Below, in pieces: positions 1 through 6,818 of a stretch of 13,084 nucleotides of DNA. The position numbers and the translations under genes are program-made. The number at the start of each line of letters is the position of its first letter. Position 1 is the first letter of the stretch. The DNA comes from Deltaproteobacteria bacterium (GTDB taxonomy: Bacteria > Myxococcota_A > Polyangia > Polyangiales > Houyiibacteriaceae): assembly GCA_019309605.1 (NCBI GenBank), contig JAFDFW010000072.1, positions 1-13,084 on the forward strand. Reading direction: 5' to 3'. The notes beneath the pieces were generated by a model that worked only from the letters and a program-made list of their open reading frames with translations, made no database searches and was not told where the DNA came from.

Positions 1-92
1 ATGTCCTTTGCCACGAAGTCGATGCCCGCTTCGTTGAGGAACTTCAGCGCCTTTCGGCAGGTACTGCACTTGGAGTACTGATAGACGATCAT
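1..92 (-). CDS. ArsC/Spx-like thioredoxin-fold protein, N-terminal part only
   Basis: Reading leftwards from the ATG at 92-90 gives a protein beginning MIVYQYSKCSTCRKALKFLN, followed by EAGIDFVAKD, and it runs off the left edge. A short beta strand, then a CxxC motif (Cys9 and Cys12, with Arg13 and Lys14 after it) and an amphipathic helix is the start of the ArsC/Spx/YffB branch of thioredoxin-fold proteins. Members are about 110-120 residues and include thiol-dependent arsenate reductases and uncharacterised reductase-like proteins. The ATG overlaps the TGA of the upstream 301-residue gene as ATGA (92-89), so translation is probably coupled. Only 30 residues are visible, so the true arsenate reductases cannot be told apart from the YffB/Spx-like ones. 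The family call is fairly safe; the substrate is unknown. Confidence 0.8.
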   Translation of the reverse strand, partial: MIVYQYSKCSTCRKALKFLNEAGIDFVAKD

Positions 93-994
93 CGGCCAGC
101 TGGCGCTTTCTCGTATTCGTCGATGAGCTCGTCGAGGAGACTGTCCATCCAGGCCTGTGCTTGCGGGCTGCCGAGCACGTTCGTGAAGGCAGGCCATGTG
201 GCGTCGGCCAGGGCATCGATCGGGGGGCGAGCTCCACTACCATCGATCTGCAGGACTTCGCCAAGAGTCTTGTCCGCGGAGTAGTCCATCACCCGGTCAA
301 TCCAGCCGCGAATGCCCGCTTGCATCTCGGGCGTCTCCGCCAAGTGTCGCGCGGTGATCTCCACAACGGCACCCATGTCGCCGAGCATCTCGTCGTTGGC
401 CGCTTCCAAAAAGAAGGAAGGCGATTTCGACAGCATGAAGTTGACGAAAGTGGCGCGAAACTCGATCGATGCCGGGTCGTCGATCTTGGCGATGGTGAAC
501 TCGGCGGCGCGTTCGAGAATGCGCTCGGTACTGTTGGCTAGGAACGACTTGATCTCGGGCTCGATGAGCTTCTCCAGCTCCACGATCAGCTTCTCGGCAA
601 ACGCTCCGGCGCTCCCGAGAATCCCAAAGCGCCCTACCGGCGAGACCTTGACGAGCAAGCGCGGAAGCAGGGTCGAGAAGTCCTTCAGCGCACGGTAGAG
701 CGCGTCGTTGAGCACCGCTTCCGCCGCCTCGCCACGAAACATCGCTCGAACCCAATCCGGGTGGACGAGCCCCGGGCGAGCCAAAGCCCCCTGAAGCTTC
801 TCCTGTGCCTCCGGCGGCAATAGGCGATCGACCGGCTGCCTCGCGTCGACCAAGTCGCGGACGGGCGTCACCAGAAGATGGTCCCACGTCGCCTCCCAAA
901 GCTGGCGCCACTCTTCTTGCGGGCGCTCCCCTTCGGTCATTCGATCTCGAAGCCAGAGCTTCAGTTCGCCGCGTTTGCTAGAAGCATCCCCCAC
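89..994 (-). CDS. Uncharacterised 301-residue helical protein
   Basis: I do not recognise this family. The open frame is 301 residues, starts with GTG at 994 and ends with TGA at 91-89. The sequence looks soluble and mostly alpha-helical, with no clear signal peptide, transmembrane segment, cysteine cluster or nucleotide-binding motif. The middle (about residues 105-165) contains the short hydrophobic stretch SPVGRFGILGSAGAFAEKLI followed by acidic amphipathic helices. The C-terminal third resembles a four-helix arrangement ending in an acidic helix (SLLDELIDEYEK). A weak AGGG lies about 10 bases before the GTG; an in-frame ATG at 940 (residue 19) is the alternative start. The stop overlaps the start of the ArsC/Spx-like gene, so the two probably form an operon. 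The reductase gene at 1049 is divergent, 54 bases away. Confidence 0.75.
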   Translation of the reverse strand: MGDASSKRGELKLWLRDRMTEGERPQEEWRQLWEATWDHLLVTPVRDLVDARQPVDRLLPPEAQEKLQGALARPGLVHPDWVRAMFRGEAAEAVLNDALYRALKDFSTLLPRLLVKVSPVGRFGILGSAGAFAEKLIVELEKLIEPEIKSFLANSTERILERAAEFTIAKIDDPASIEFRATFVNFMLSKSPSFFLEAANDEMLGDMGAVVEITARHLAETPEMQAGIRGWIDRVMDYSADKTLGEVLQIDGSGARPPIDALADATWPAFTNVLGSPQAQAWMDSLLDELIDEYEKAPAGR

Positions 995-1048
995 GGAACC
1001 GACCCTAGCTTGAGTTGCACGCCTGGGGTAGGCGTCTATGACGACGGC

Positions 1049-2284
1049 ATGACGACCCGTACACGCGACCGATCTCGTGAATTCGACATCGGCCTCTGGG
1101 GAGCCACGGGTTTTACCGGGCGCCTCGTAGCCGACTACCTCGTGCGGAACTACCTCGGAGGCAACACCGGACTTCGGCTCGCGTTGGCCGGGCGCAAGAA
1201 GGAGAAGCTCGAACGTGTCGCCAATGAAGTGGGGGCCCCGCAGCTTCCCATCCTGATCGGCGATAGCTTTAATGCGGACGCACTCAACGCGATTGCTGCG
1301 AAAGCTGAAGTCCTCATCAGCGCGGTCGGCCCCTACACGAAGTATGGCGCCGCGCTCGTCGCAGCCTGCGCGCGCAACGGAACCGACTACTGCGACCTAA
1401 CCGGCGAGACGCACTTCATCCGTGCAATGATCGATGCCCACGAAGAGGAAGCAAAGAGAACGGGCGCGCGGATTGTGCACTGCTGCGGCTATGATTCGAT
1501 TCCTTCAGACCTAGGTACGTTGATGGTTCAAGAATCGTTCATGCAACGCCACGGACGATACGCATCCGAGGTCAAGATGGCCGCCGGCGAGATGAAAGGC
1601 GGGATGAGCGGCGGTTCGCTTTCGAGCGTGTTGAATACCGTCGACGAACTCAAGGAGAACCCCAGCCTGAGGAAGGTGTTTGGCGATCCATACGCGCTCA
1701 ACCCCAAGGGAGTCCGAGGGCCCGACAAGAGGGACCAGAACGGCGTGCGCTTCGACAAGGACTTCGATATGTGGACCGGGCCTTTCGTCATGGCGTCGAT
1801 CAACACGCGCGTTGTACGCCGCAGCCATGCACTGATGGGGCTGCCTTGGGGAGAAGGTTTCCGCTACTCCGAAGTGATGACGACCGGCAAGGGTGCGGCG
1901 GGCTTGTCGAGGGCCGTTTCGGTTGCCGGAGGCATCATGGCGTTCATGGCAGGGATCGCTTTTCCGATTACGCGACCGTTGATCGAGAAGCGCCTGCCCT
2001 CCCCCGGCGAAGGGCCGAGCAAGGAAGTGCGTGACAAGGGTTTCTTCAAGACGCGGCTGATCGCTCTGGGTGACGGTCAAACCGTGCGCGGGCTCGTCGC
2101 AGATCAGCGGGACTACGGTTACGGGTCCACCGCTGTCATGCTCTCGGAGGCCGCGCTGTGTCTCGCATTCGATGACGCACAGCTTCCGAGTGACGGGGGC
2201 ATCCTCACCCCCGCAACGGCGATGGGCATGCGCCTCGTCGAACGCCTTCGGGCGGCAGGGATGACCTTCGAGGTCGAGGGCTAA
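1049..2284 (+). CDS. Saccharopine dehydrogenase-like oxidoreductase (trans-acting enoyl reductase type)
   Basis: This is a 411-residue NAD(P)-dependent oxidoreductase. A Rossmann nucleotide-binding motif is at residues 18-24 (GATGFTG). Two further blocks typical of the saccharopine dehydrogenase NADP-binding family follow: YCDLTGE (about 114-120) and CGYDSIPSDLG (about 146-156). The length and these blocks match the branch that includes the mycobacterial trans-acting enoyl reductases and eukaryotic SCCPDH-like proteins, not true lysine-pathway saccharopine dehydrogenases. A hydrophobic stretch at about 285-315 may sit in or on a membrane. I chose the ATG at 1049 because the conserved fold begins at residue 13 and the longer frame, back to 878, lies over the divergent neighbour gene. 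It converges on a thioesterase with one base between the stops; that pairing fits acyl-lipid metabolism but does not prove it. Confidence 0.88.
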   Translation: MTTRTRDRSREFDIGLWGATGFTGRLVADYLVRNYLGGNTGLRLALAGRKKEKLERVANEVGAPQLPILIGDSFNADALNAIAAKAEVLISAVGPYTKYGAALVAACARNGTDYCDLTGETHFIRAMIDAHEEEAKRTGARIVHCCGYDSIPSDLGTLMVQESFMQRHGRYASEVKMAAGEMKGGMSGGSLSSVLNTVDELKENPSLRKVFGDPYALNPKGVRGPDKRDQNGVRFDKDFDMWTGPFVMASINTRVVRRSHALMGLPWGEGFRYSEVMTTGKGAAGLSRAVSVAGGIMAFMAGIAFPITRPLIEKRLPSPGEGPSKEVRDKGFFKTRLIALGDGQTVRGLVADQRDYGYGSTAVMLSEAALCLAFDDAQLPSDGGILTPATAMGMRLVERLRAAGMTFEVEG

Positions 2285-2285
2285 C

Positions 2286-2663
2286 TCACCTGCTGTGAAT
2301 GGAATAGGTGCCAAGCGCCTTTGCAACGAGTCGATCGGCCTCGAAGACCTCGGACTCGAGCACGGCGACGCGTGAGCCCTTGCGGACGACGCGGGTGTTG
2401 CAGACCAGCCCCCCTTCTCGCACGCTCGAAAGATAGACGATCTTGATCTCGATCGTCGCACAGCTCTCGCCTTTCTCCAGCAGCGTGTAGAGCGCACCGC
2501 CCATGCCCGAGTCTGCAAGCGCATAAGCAACCGCCCCATGCACGACCCCGTGTGGATTGAGGAGTTCCGGGCGGACGGGAACGCGGCATTGGCTGCTACC
2601 CGATTCGGCCGAATCAAACGTCAGACCAATCAAATCGGCGAAGGGGTGCGGATGCTCGCTCAT
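2286..2663 (-). CDS. PaaI-type hotdog-fold thioesterase
   Basis: This 125-residue protein has the single hotdog domain of the PaaI/YdiI-like acyl-CoA thioesterases, which hydrolyse acyl- or aryl-CoA thioesters. The signature block is at residues 38-55 (HGVVHGAVAYALADSGMG). It contains the His-Gly pair, the Asp at position 51 that sits at the active site in this family, and the small residues of the central helix. A later block (TIEIKIVYLSS, about 70-80) matches the second central strand. The ATG at 2663 is chosen because it gives the usual family length. The longer frame to 2930 runs through the CGCTGA repeat and would add an artificial Arg-Gln tract. It converges on the reductase at 1049 and is divergent from the DUF1523 gene. 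The natural substrate is unknown. Confidence 0.88.
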   Translation of the reverse strand: MSEHPHPFADLIGLTFDSAESGSSQCRVPVRPELLNPHGVVHGAVAYALADSGMGGALYTLLEKGESCATIEIKIVYLSSVREGGLVCNTRVVRKGSRVAVLESEVFEADRLVAKALGTYSIHSR

Positions 2664-2706
2664 GGGCCGGGAGGGTGCCACAATCACAGGGATTGCGGAA
2701 CACCGT

Positions 2707-2778
2707 CGCTGACGCTGACGCTGACGCTGACGCTGACGCTGACGCTGACGCTGACGCTGACGCTGACGCTGACGCTGA
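2707..2778. repeat. Perfect hexanucleotide tandem repeat, (CGCTGA) x 12
   Basis: Twelve uninterrupted copies of CGCTGA occupy 72 bases. They are followed by the decayed tail CACTCACACTC. The repeat lies in the 289-base gap between the divergent thioesterase (start 2663) and DUF1523 (start 2953) genes. Because the unit is 6 bases, copy-number change does not shift frame: five of the six frames stay open (Leu-Thr, Ala-Asp, Ser-Ala, Gln-Arg, Ser-Val) and one plus frame reads Arg-stop. The rest of the gap shows no clear gene or promoter. A related array is at 8388-8429. Confidence 0.97.
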
Positions 2779-2952
2779 CACTCACACTCCCCGTGGCAAT
2801 CCGGCAGGCTTCCCCGCGACCGAGAACGCATCGTCGTGGCGCTCGACAAGGCGCTATCCGGCGAGATCGCGCTCCGGCCCGAATGGTCGCGAGGCCTCTG
2901 AACACCTTTGGCGGTTGCGCCCTGCCCCACAATGGCCTTATGACTCGCCCCT

Positions 2953-3486
2953 ATGACGATGACGCGAAAGCTGGGGATAGCGCTGGCGGTGCTCGTGACA
3001 CTGCTCTTCGCAGGGACGCTCTACTACTTCATGCCTCGGGCGACCAAGGTCCTGATCACAGGAACCGAGGTCAAGCGGATGGACACCAAGGACTCTGCGA
3101 CTGGTGACCACCGGAGCCGTGACGTTCGCTTCATCTACGCAACGGAACAGATGAGCAAGGAAGCGCTGGTATTCCGCAATGAGGACAACGGCTGGTACTT
3201 CAAGTTTGACTCGGGTGACATCGCGGCCGAGGCCTCAAAGCTCGCCAAGAACGAAGTCGATGAGACGGCACTGCTCAGGTACTACGGCCTGCGCATCGCG
3301 GTCTTGGACTCTTACCCCAACGTCCTCTCCTTGAAAGAGGTCGAATCGGACTACGTGTACGTCCCCTGGATGAACATGGTGATCCTCGTCGTGCTGCTGA
3401 TCCTGTTCATCTGGGGCGGGGTCAAAGTTCGCCGATTGTTCAGCACTGCAAAGGCGAAGTTGAGCAAGAGGCCCGAAGGCTCATAA
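2953..3486 (+). CDS. DUF1523 family membrane protein
   Basis: This 177-residue protein of unknown function is recognisable as DUF1523 from several blocks. These are an N-terminal hydrophobic anchor (about 7-26), TEVKRMD (38-44), RDVRFI (56-61), VFRNEDNGWYFKFDSGDIAAEA (from about 73), YPNVLSLKEV (121-130), and PWMN leading into a second membrane helix (about 138-156) with a short basic tail. Two membrane helices flanking a domain of about 110 residues suggest an inner-membrane protein with the domain on the periplasmic side. There is no good Shine-Dalgarno sequence before the ATG at 2953, and a second in-frame ATG is at 2959. Its TAA at 3484-3486 overlaps the TGA of the convergent sulfotransferase gene (3481-3483). 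Its upstream region contains the CGCTGA repeat. Confidence 0.8.
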   Translation: MTMTRKLGIALAVLVTLLFAGTLYYFMPRATKVLITGTEVKRMDTKDSATGDHRSRDVRFIYATEQMSKEALVFRNEDNGWYFKFDSGDIAAEASKLAKNEVDETALLRYYGLRIAVLDSYPNVLSLKEVESDYVYVPWMNMVILVVLLILFIWGGVKVRRLFSTAKAKLSKRPEGS

Positions 3487-4728
3487 GTCGAACCGCTGGC
3501 AGTAGTCAGCCAACTGTTCTCGAACCCCTTCGGCTCTGAGCCCAAAACCTTCGGGGCTGTGTATGTGGATGTCCCTGGGCTTGCGGCTCTCGGCCTCGAG
3601 CATCGCCTGCATCGCCGCTCGGGTGGGGTCGCTCAACTCCATGCCGAGGTCTCGATAGGCCTTCGACATGGAGCCAATTGGATCCCGGCGCACGTCAAGG
3701 TGCCGCACGTGCGCAACTCGGCCGGGAGCCAACCCATCGGCAATATCCAGCGCGCGTTCGAGCGACGCGGGCAGGTAGCTGTCCATCAGCTCCGGCCCCA
3801 GCGCTAGCGGATCGATGTCGTCGCTGAAAAGCGCGCGGGTGTATGCGTAGAGGCTGCAAAGAGAGCTCATCGTCGTGGCCGGGTCGCGGTGCGTGAATAC
3901 GAAGCGCGCATCGGGGAAGAGCTCGAGGATCGTGTCGAGAAACACCGAGTGGGTTGGATCCTTGAGCGCGAACCGAACCCCATGCGGCCGGTGGAACTGG
4001 ACCAGCTGAAGCTGTTGGCGGTACTGGCCGTACGCAATCCGCGGGTCCTGCCCTTGCAGCCACTCCACATAGCCGGGAACGCGGTACTGCACGTTGTACT
4101 GCAGCGTGCGAAAGATGTTGGTGAAGAGCGCAACGCACTCCTCCGGCTCGCACGCGCCCATTGGATGAATCGCCTCGTAGTTCGGAGAAAGGCTCTCGAG
4201 TTGCTTGAGCACGCGCGCGAGCTGTTCCGGTCGCTCGTCTTTCGCGTCCTTTGGTGGAACCGGATACATGCTCTCCCAGTACGGCATCGTCCGCGTGTCC
4301 GGATCCTGCGCGAGCAATCGATGAACGAATGTCGTGCCGGTGCGCATCCAGCCGACGAGGAAGATCGGTGACGGGATCTCGGTATCGAGGATTGCCGGGG
4401 TCTCGCGGATCGCGCGCTCGATCAGCAAATGCTCTCCGGCCATTCGAACGCAATCCATCCCGGCGGCAATGCGGCCGGAGAAGCTCAACGCGGCGTCTTC
4501 GTGCAGTGAGCCCACGAGCGCTTGGAGCGCGGCCAAGGTCTCCGGCTTGGGATCGCCGACTCCGGGATTCTGGCGTTTGGCTTTTGCGAACCACGCTTCA
4601 GCCGATGGCGTTCCAAGGCTCGGCAGCACGCGGCCTACGCCGTTGGTGGCTCGATACCACCAAGGCTGGACCTTGCGGGCGGTGGTGAACTGCTCTGCCC
4701 GAAGGGGCTTCTTACGCTCGGAACCCAT
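3481..4728 (-). CDS. PAPS-dependent sulfotransferase family protein
   Basis: This 415-residue protein belongs to the bacterial sulfotransferase family, which transfers sulfate from PAPS to a hydroxyl or amine acceptor. The 5'-phosphosulfate-binding loop is at residues 121-136 (PIFLVGWMRTGTTFVH), a P-loop-like element. The 3'-phosphate-binding segment is at about 276-289 (RFVFTHRDPATTMSS), with the expected Arg and Ser. FALKDPTH (253-260) matches the conserved segment before the core helix. The preceding WESMYPVPP region (151-159) is typical of the long (about 400-residue) subgroup found in proteobacteria. The ATG at 4728 has a purine-rich GAGAG a few bases upstream. It lies 30 bases downstream of the SARP-like regulator on the same strand with no hairpin between them, so they are probably cotranscribed. 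The acceptor substrate cannot be predicted. Confidence 0.9.
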   Translation of the reverse strand: MGSERKKPLRAEQFTTARKVQPWWYRATNGVGRVLPSLGTPSAEAWFAKAKRQNPGVGDPKPETLAALQALVGSLHEDAALSFSGRIAAGMDCVRMAGEHLLIERAIRETPAILDTEIPSPIFLVGWMRTGTTFVHRLLAQDPDTRTMPYWESMYPVPPKDAKDERPEQLARVLKQLESLSPNYEAIHPMGACEPEECVALFTNIFRTLQYNVQYRVPGYVEWLQGQDPRIAYGQYRQQLQLVQFHRPHGVRFALKDPTHSVFLDTILELFPDARFVFTHRDPATTMSSLCSLYAYTRALFSDDIDPLALGPELMDSYLPASLERALDIADGLAPGRVAHVRHLDVRRDPIGSMSKAYRDLGMELSDPTRAAMQAMLEAESRKPRDIHIHSPEGFGLRAEGVREQLADYCQRFDL

Positions 4729-4758
4729 TTGTTCTCTCGTCCGCTTTTTTCTAGCAGG

Positions 4759-6699
4759 TCACAGGACGGCTGCGAGCGCATCGCGAAGCGCAGTGCGGTC
4801 CTCATCGTCTTCGTAGGGCAGCGAGGCGACGAAGCGTTCTATGTCGAATACGGCAGACGACTTGCGAAGTGCGGCAACCTGCCTGCTGATCTCATCCTCA
4901 TCAGCCAGCATGCTGCTCGCGGCAACTTGATAGGCGAGTTCCCGAACCCTAGGGGCCGGCTGGTATTGCGAGGCATCCAGTGCCTCTCGGTAGCGCCCCT
5001 GATGGAACAGGGCTCGGGCAAGGTGCGACCAGTAGCGTGGAGGGTGATAAGGGTTGAGACGCATGGCCTTTCGGATCCAGGTCTCGGCTTCCTCGCACCG
5101 CCCGGCAAAGGATAGGATCTCACCCATCGCGCAGACCGAGCGATCGTCGTTGGGGTTGAGCAAAAGCCCTCGCTCCTGATGCCGAATCGCCAGCTGAAGG
5201 TTCCTTCGTAGCAGCGCGATCTGCGCGAGGATGCGAAGGCATTCGCTATCCGACGCATCGAGCGCCAGTCCGCGCTTGGCCGACACCTCGGCCTGGTCGA
5301 GGAGCTCTTCATACTCGCTCGGTCGGAAGTGCATCGCCATGCCGAGCCCGCAGGCCAGCCACGCATGGGCCTGCGCGTAAGTCGGATCCGCCTCAATCGC
5401 GTGCTCGAACATGTCGATGGCCGTTTGAGTATCCTCGAGGGTCTGCCGGTGGTGATGTGCCTTCCCACGGAGGACGTAGTCATAGGCGTCCAGGCGCTCG
5501 GGTGGCGCTCGCCGAGCCTTCGCAAGCTGCGCAGCTTCGACCCGGCCGGCCAGCGTGGACACGATGGTCGATGAGAGCTCGTCTTGCACGAGGAAGACGT
5601 CCTCGATCTCTCGATCGAAACGGTGCGCCCACAGAGTCGAGCCCGCATGGGCGTCGAGGAGTTGGACGCTGATCCGAACACGGTCGCCGGCGCGTCGCAC
5701 GCTTCCGCGAAGGAGGAACTGCGCATTGAGCTCGGCCGCCGCGTCCCGGTCGGATACCTCCCGGCCTCGATACGCGAACGTAGAGCCGCGGGAGATGACC
5801 ATGAGCGAGCTGAAGTGCGAAAGAGCCGTGATGATGTCTTCCACGATCCCGTCGACGAAATAGTTGTCCTCAGGCCCAGAGAGATTGTCGAACGGGAGAA
5901 CCGCAACAGTGGGCAGTTCGTGTTCCGAGCGAACCGGCGGAGTCGCTTGCGCGCTCGGTTCACGTGGCGCGCCCCCGCCGCCCCCACTGCGAATCCGTTC
6001 GTAGACCTCAGTGGTCCCGGAGCTCGGTGTCGTGCCGAGCTCCCTCGAAAGCGCATCCGTCAGGAACTCGTACTGGCGAAGCGCGTCTGAGCGCCGCCCG
6101 ATTCGCTCGAGGAGCTCCATCAGATGGCGGTGAGCGGGTTCGCAGGCAGGGTCCATCGCGATGCGGCGATTGAACACATCGACCGCCTCTTCGCCGCGAT
6201 TGAGATCGGCGAGCGTGACCGCGAGCCGCTCGATGACATCGCACGCAGTCCTGCGAAACTGATGCTGTGCGCCGAGAAGCCACTCGTCGTAGAGTTCCTC
6301 GCGAAGCACGAGGCCGTCGAGGAGATCATCGCGGTAGAGCGCCATGCAGCGTTCGAGATCGGCGACATCTTTGCTCCGAGCGAGGCCGTCGAAATCCCGG
6401 GCGTCGACCGAGCACAGGTCCAGGTCCAGCGCCAAGGCGTCGCCCGTCGAGGCGATCAACGGGCCACAAGAACGCCGAATCTTGGATAGGGCCTGCCGGA
6501 GATTGTGTCGGGCCCGCTCGTCGCCCGTTTCGCTCCAGAGGAGCGCCGCGACCTGCTCGCGGCTGTGGGGGCGGGCGCTCTCGACCGCCAGATACCCCAG
6601 TAATCCTTGGATTTTCTTGCCGATGACGTCGAGGGCCGTCCCGTCCGACCACTGAGCGTCGAAGGGGCCGAGCACATTGAGGCGAAGGGTCCTGCTCAT
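4759..6699 (-). CDS. SARP/BTAD transcriptional regulator with TolB-like and TPR regions
   Basis: This 646-residue one-component regulator has three parts. Residues 1-95 form an OmpR-type winged helix (LRLNVLGPF start; SREQVAALLW and ARHNLRQALSKIRR as the helices). Residues 97-236 form the bacterial transcriptional activator domain (BTAD), made of TPR-like helices. A Gly-rich linker (238-243) leads to residues 264-390, with VAVLPFDNLSG and the later STFAYRGR and FLLRGSVRR blocks; this is the TolB-like region often attached to CadC-type regulators and adenylate-cyclase-like proteins. Residues 400-600 hold TPR-like repeats (for example ALFHQGRYREALDAS). No cyclase or ATPase domain is present. 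The ATG at 6699 begins exactly where SARP domains begin; the frame extends further but without homology. It is divergent from the methyltransferase, with an 11-bp-periodic heptamer array between them. The signal it senses is unknown. Confidence 0.9.
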   Translation of the reverse strand: MSRTLRLNVLGPFDAQWSDGTALDVIGKKIQGLLGYLAVESARPHSREQVAALLWSETGDERARHNLRQALSKIRRSCGPLIASTGDALALDLDLCSVDARDFDGLARSKDVADLERCMALYRDDLLDGLVLREELYDEWLLGAQHQFRRTACDVIERLAVTLADLNRGEEAVDVFNRRIAMDPACEPAHRHLMELLERIGRRSDALRQYEFLTDALSRELGTTPSSGTTEVYERIRSGGGGGAPREPSAQATPPVRSEHELPTVAVLPFDNLSGPEDNYFVDGIVEDIITALSHFSSLMVISRGSTFAYRGREVSDRDAAAELNAQFLLRGSVRRAGDRVRISVQLLDAHAGSTLWAHRFDREIEDVFLVQDELSSTIVSTLAGRVEAAQLAKARRAPPERLDAYDYVLRGKAHHHRQTLEDTQTAIDMFEHAIEADPTYAQAHAWLACGLGMAMHFRPSEYEELLDQAEVSAKRGLALDASDSECLRILAQIALLRRNLQLAIRHQERGLLLNPNDDRSVCAMGEILSFAGRCEEAETWIRKAMRLNPYHPPRYWSHLARALFHQGRYREALDASQYQPAPRVRELAYQVAASSMLADEDEISRQVAALRKSSAVFDIERFVASLPYEDDEDRTALRDALAAVL

Positions 6700-6700
6700 C

Positions 6701-6762
6701 CTGGACGGATTATAGACGAAGAATAGACGCCACATAGCCTTCGCTCTGACGCTCGATAAACG
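6701..6762 (+). promoter_or_regulatory. Putative SARP operator: six heptamers in 11-bp register
   Basis: Heptamers start at 6701 (CTGGACG), 6712 (ATAGACG), 6723 (ATAGACG), 6734 (ATAGCCT), 6745 (TCTGACG) and 6756 (ATAAACG). Each start is exactly 11 bp after the last. Matches to ATAGACG are 5, 7, 7, 5, 4 and 6 of 7. Actinobacterial SARP proteins bind direct heptameric repeats spaced 11 bp, and a SARP-domain gene starts right beside this array, so I infer that it is the regulator's own binding site. The array sits in the 119-base gap between the divergent regulator and methyltransferase genes and could serve both. No binding data support this. Confidence 0.65.
6709..6714 (-). promoter_or_regulatory. 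Putative -10 box (TATAAT) of the SARP-like regulator gene
   Basis: On the minus strand, positions 6714-6709 read TATAAT, a perfect sigma70-type -10 hexamer. The exact heptamer at 6729-6723 (CGTCTAT on this strand) ends 8 bp upstream of it, which is the spacing reported between the last heptamer and the -10 box at SARP-activated promoters. No good -35 hexamer is found 16-18 bp upstream (the 17-bp position reads CTATGT), as expected for an activator-dependent promoter. The start codon at 6699 is only about 10 bases beyond the box, so the transcript would be leaderless or nearly so. Confidence 0.5.
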
Positions 6763-6805
6763 GCGGCCACCGAGGATGGAGATGTCCCCAACGGGACTCA
6801 CCACC

Positions 6806-6813
6806 AAAGGAGA
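6806..6813 (+). promoter_or_regulatory. Strong Shine-Dalgarno site of the methyltransferase gene
   Basis: AAAGGAGA lies 5 bases before the ATG at 6819. It is the clearest ribosome binding site in the window and fixes the methyltransferase start. It contrasts with the divergent regulator gene, which has no comparable site. Confidence 0.85.
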
Positions 6814-6818
6814 CCGCC

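Noticed and set aside
1511..2617. Long minus-strand open frame of 368 codons across the reductase and thioesterase genes.
   Set aside because: It is antisense to the clear oxidoreductase, has no family motifs, is rich in Arg and His as expected for a GC-rich shadow frame, and overlaps the true thioesterase in another frame.
2707..2778. Possible CRISPR array.
   Set aside because: The unit is only 6 bases and contiguous, with no spacers, leader or cas genes.
2779..2901. Short plus-strand frame after the repeat encoding RERIVVALDKALSGEIALRP, possibly a gene remnant.
   Set aside because: It has about 40 codons, no ATG, no recognisable family and no ribosome site; chance in GC-rich DNA is enough to explain it.
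2538..3107. Open frames through the CGCTGA array giving Leu-Thr, Ala-Asp, Gln-Arg or Ser-Val tracts.
   Set aside because: The repeat keeps five of six frames open by arithmetic; the flanking residues show no conserved protein and the frames overlap recognised genes.
6755..6760. GATAAA as a -10 box for the methyltransferase on the plus strand.
   Set aside because: It matches only 4 of 6 bases, has no -35 partner and lies inside the heptamer array, so I could not support it as a separate promoter.
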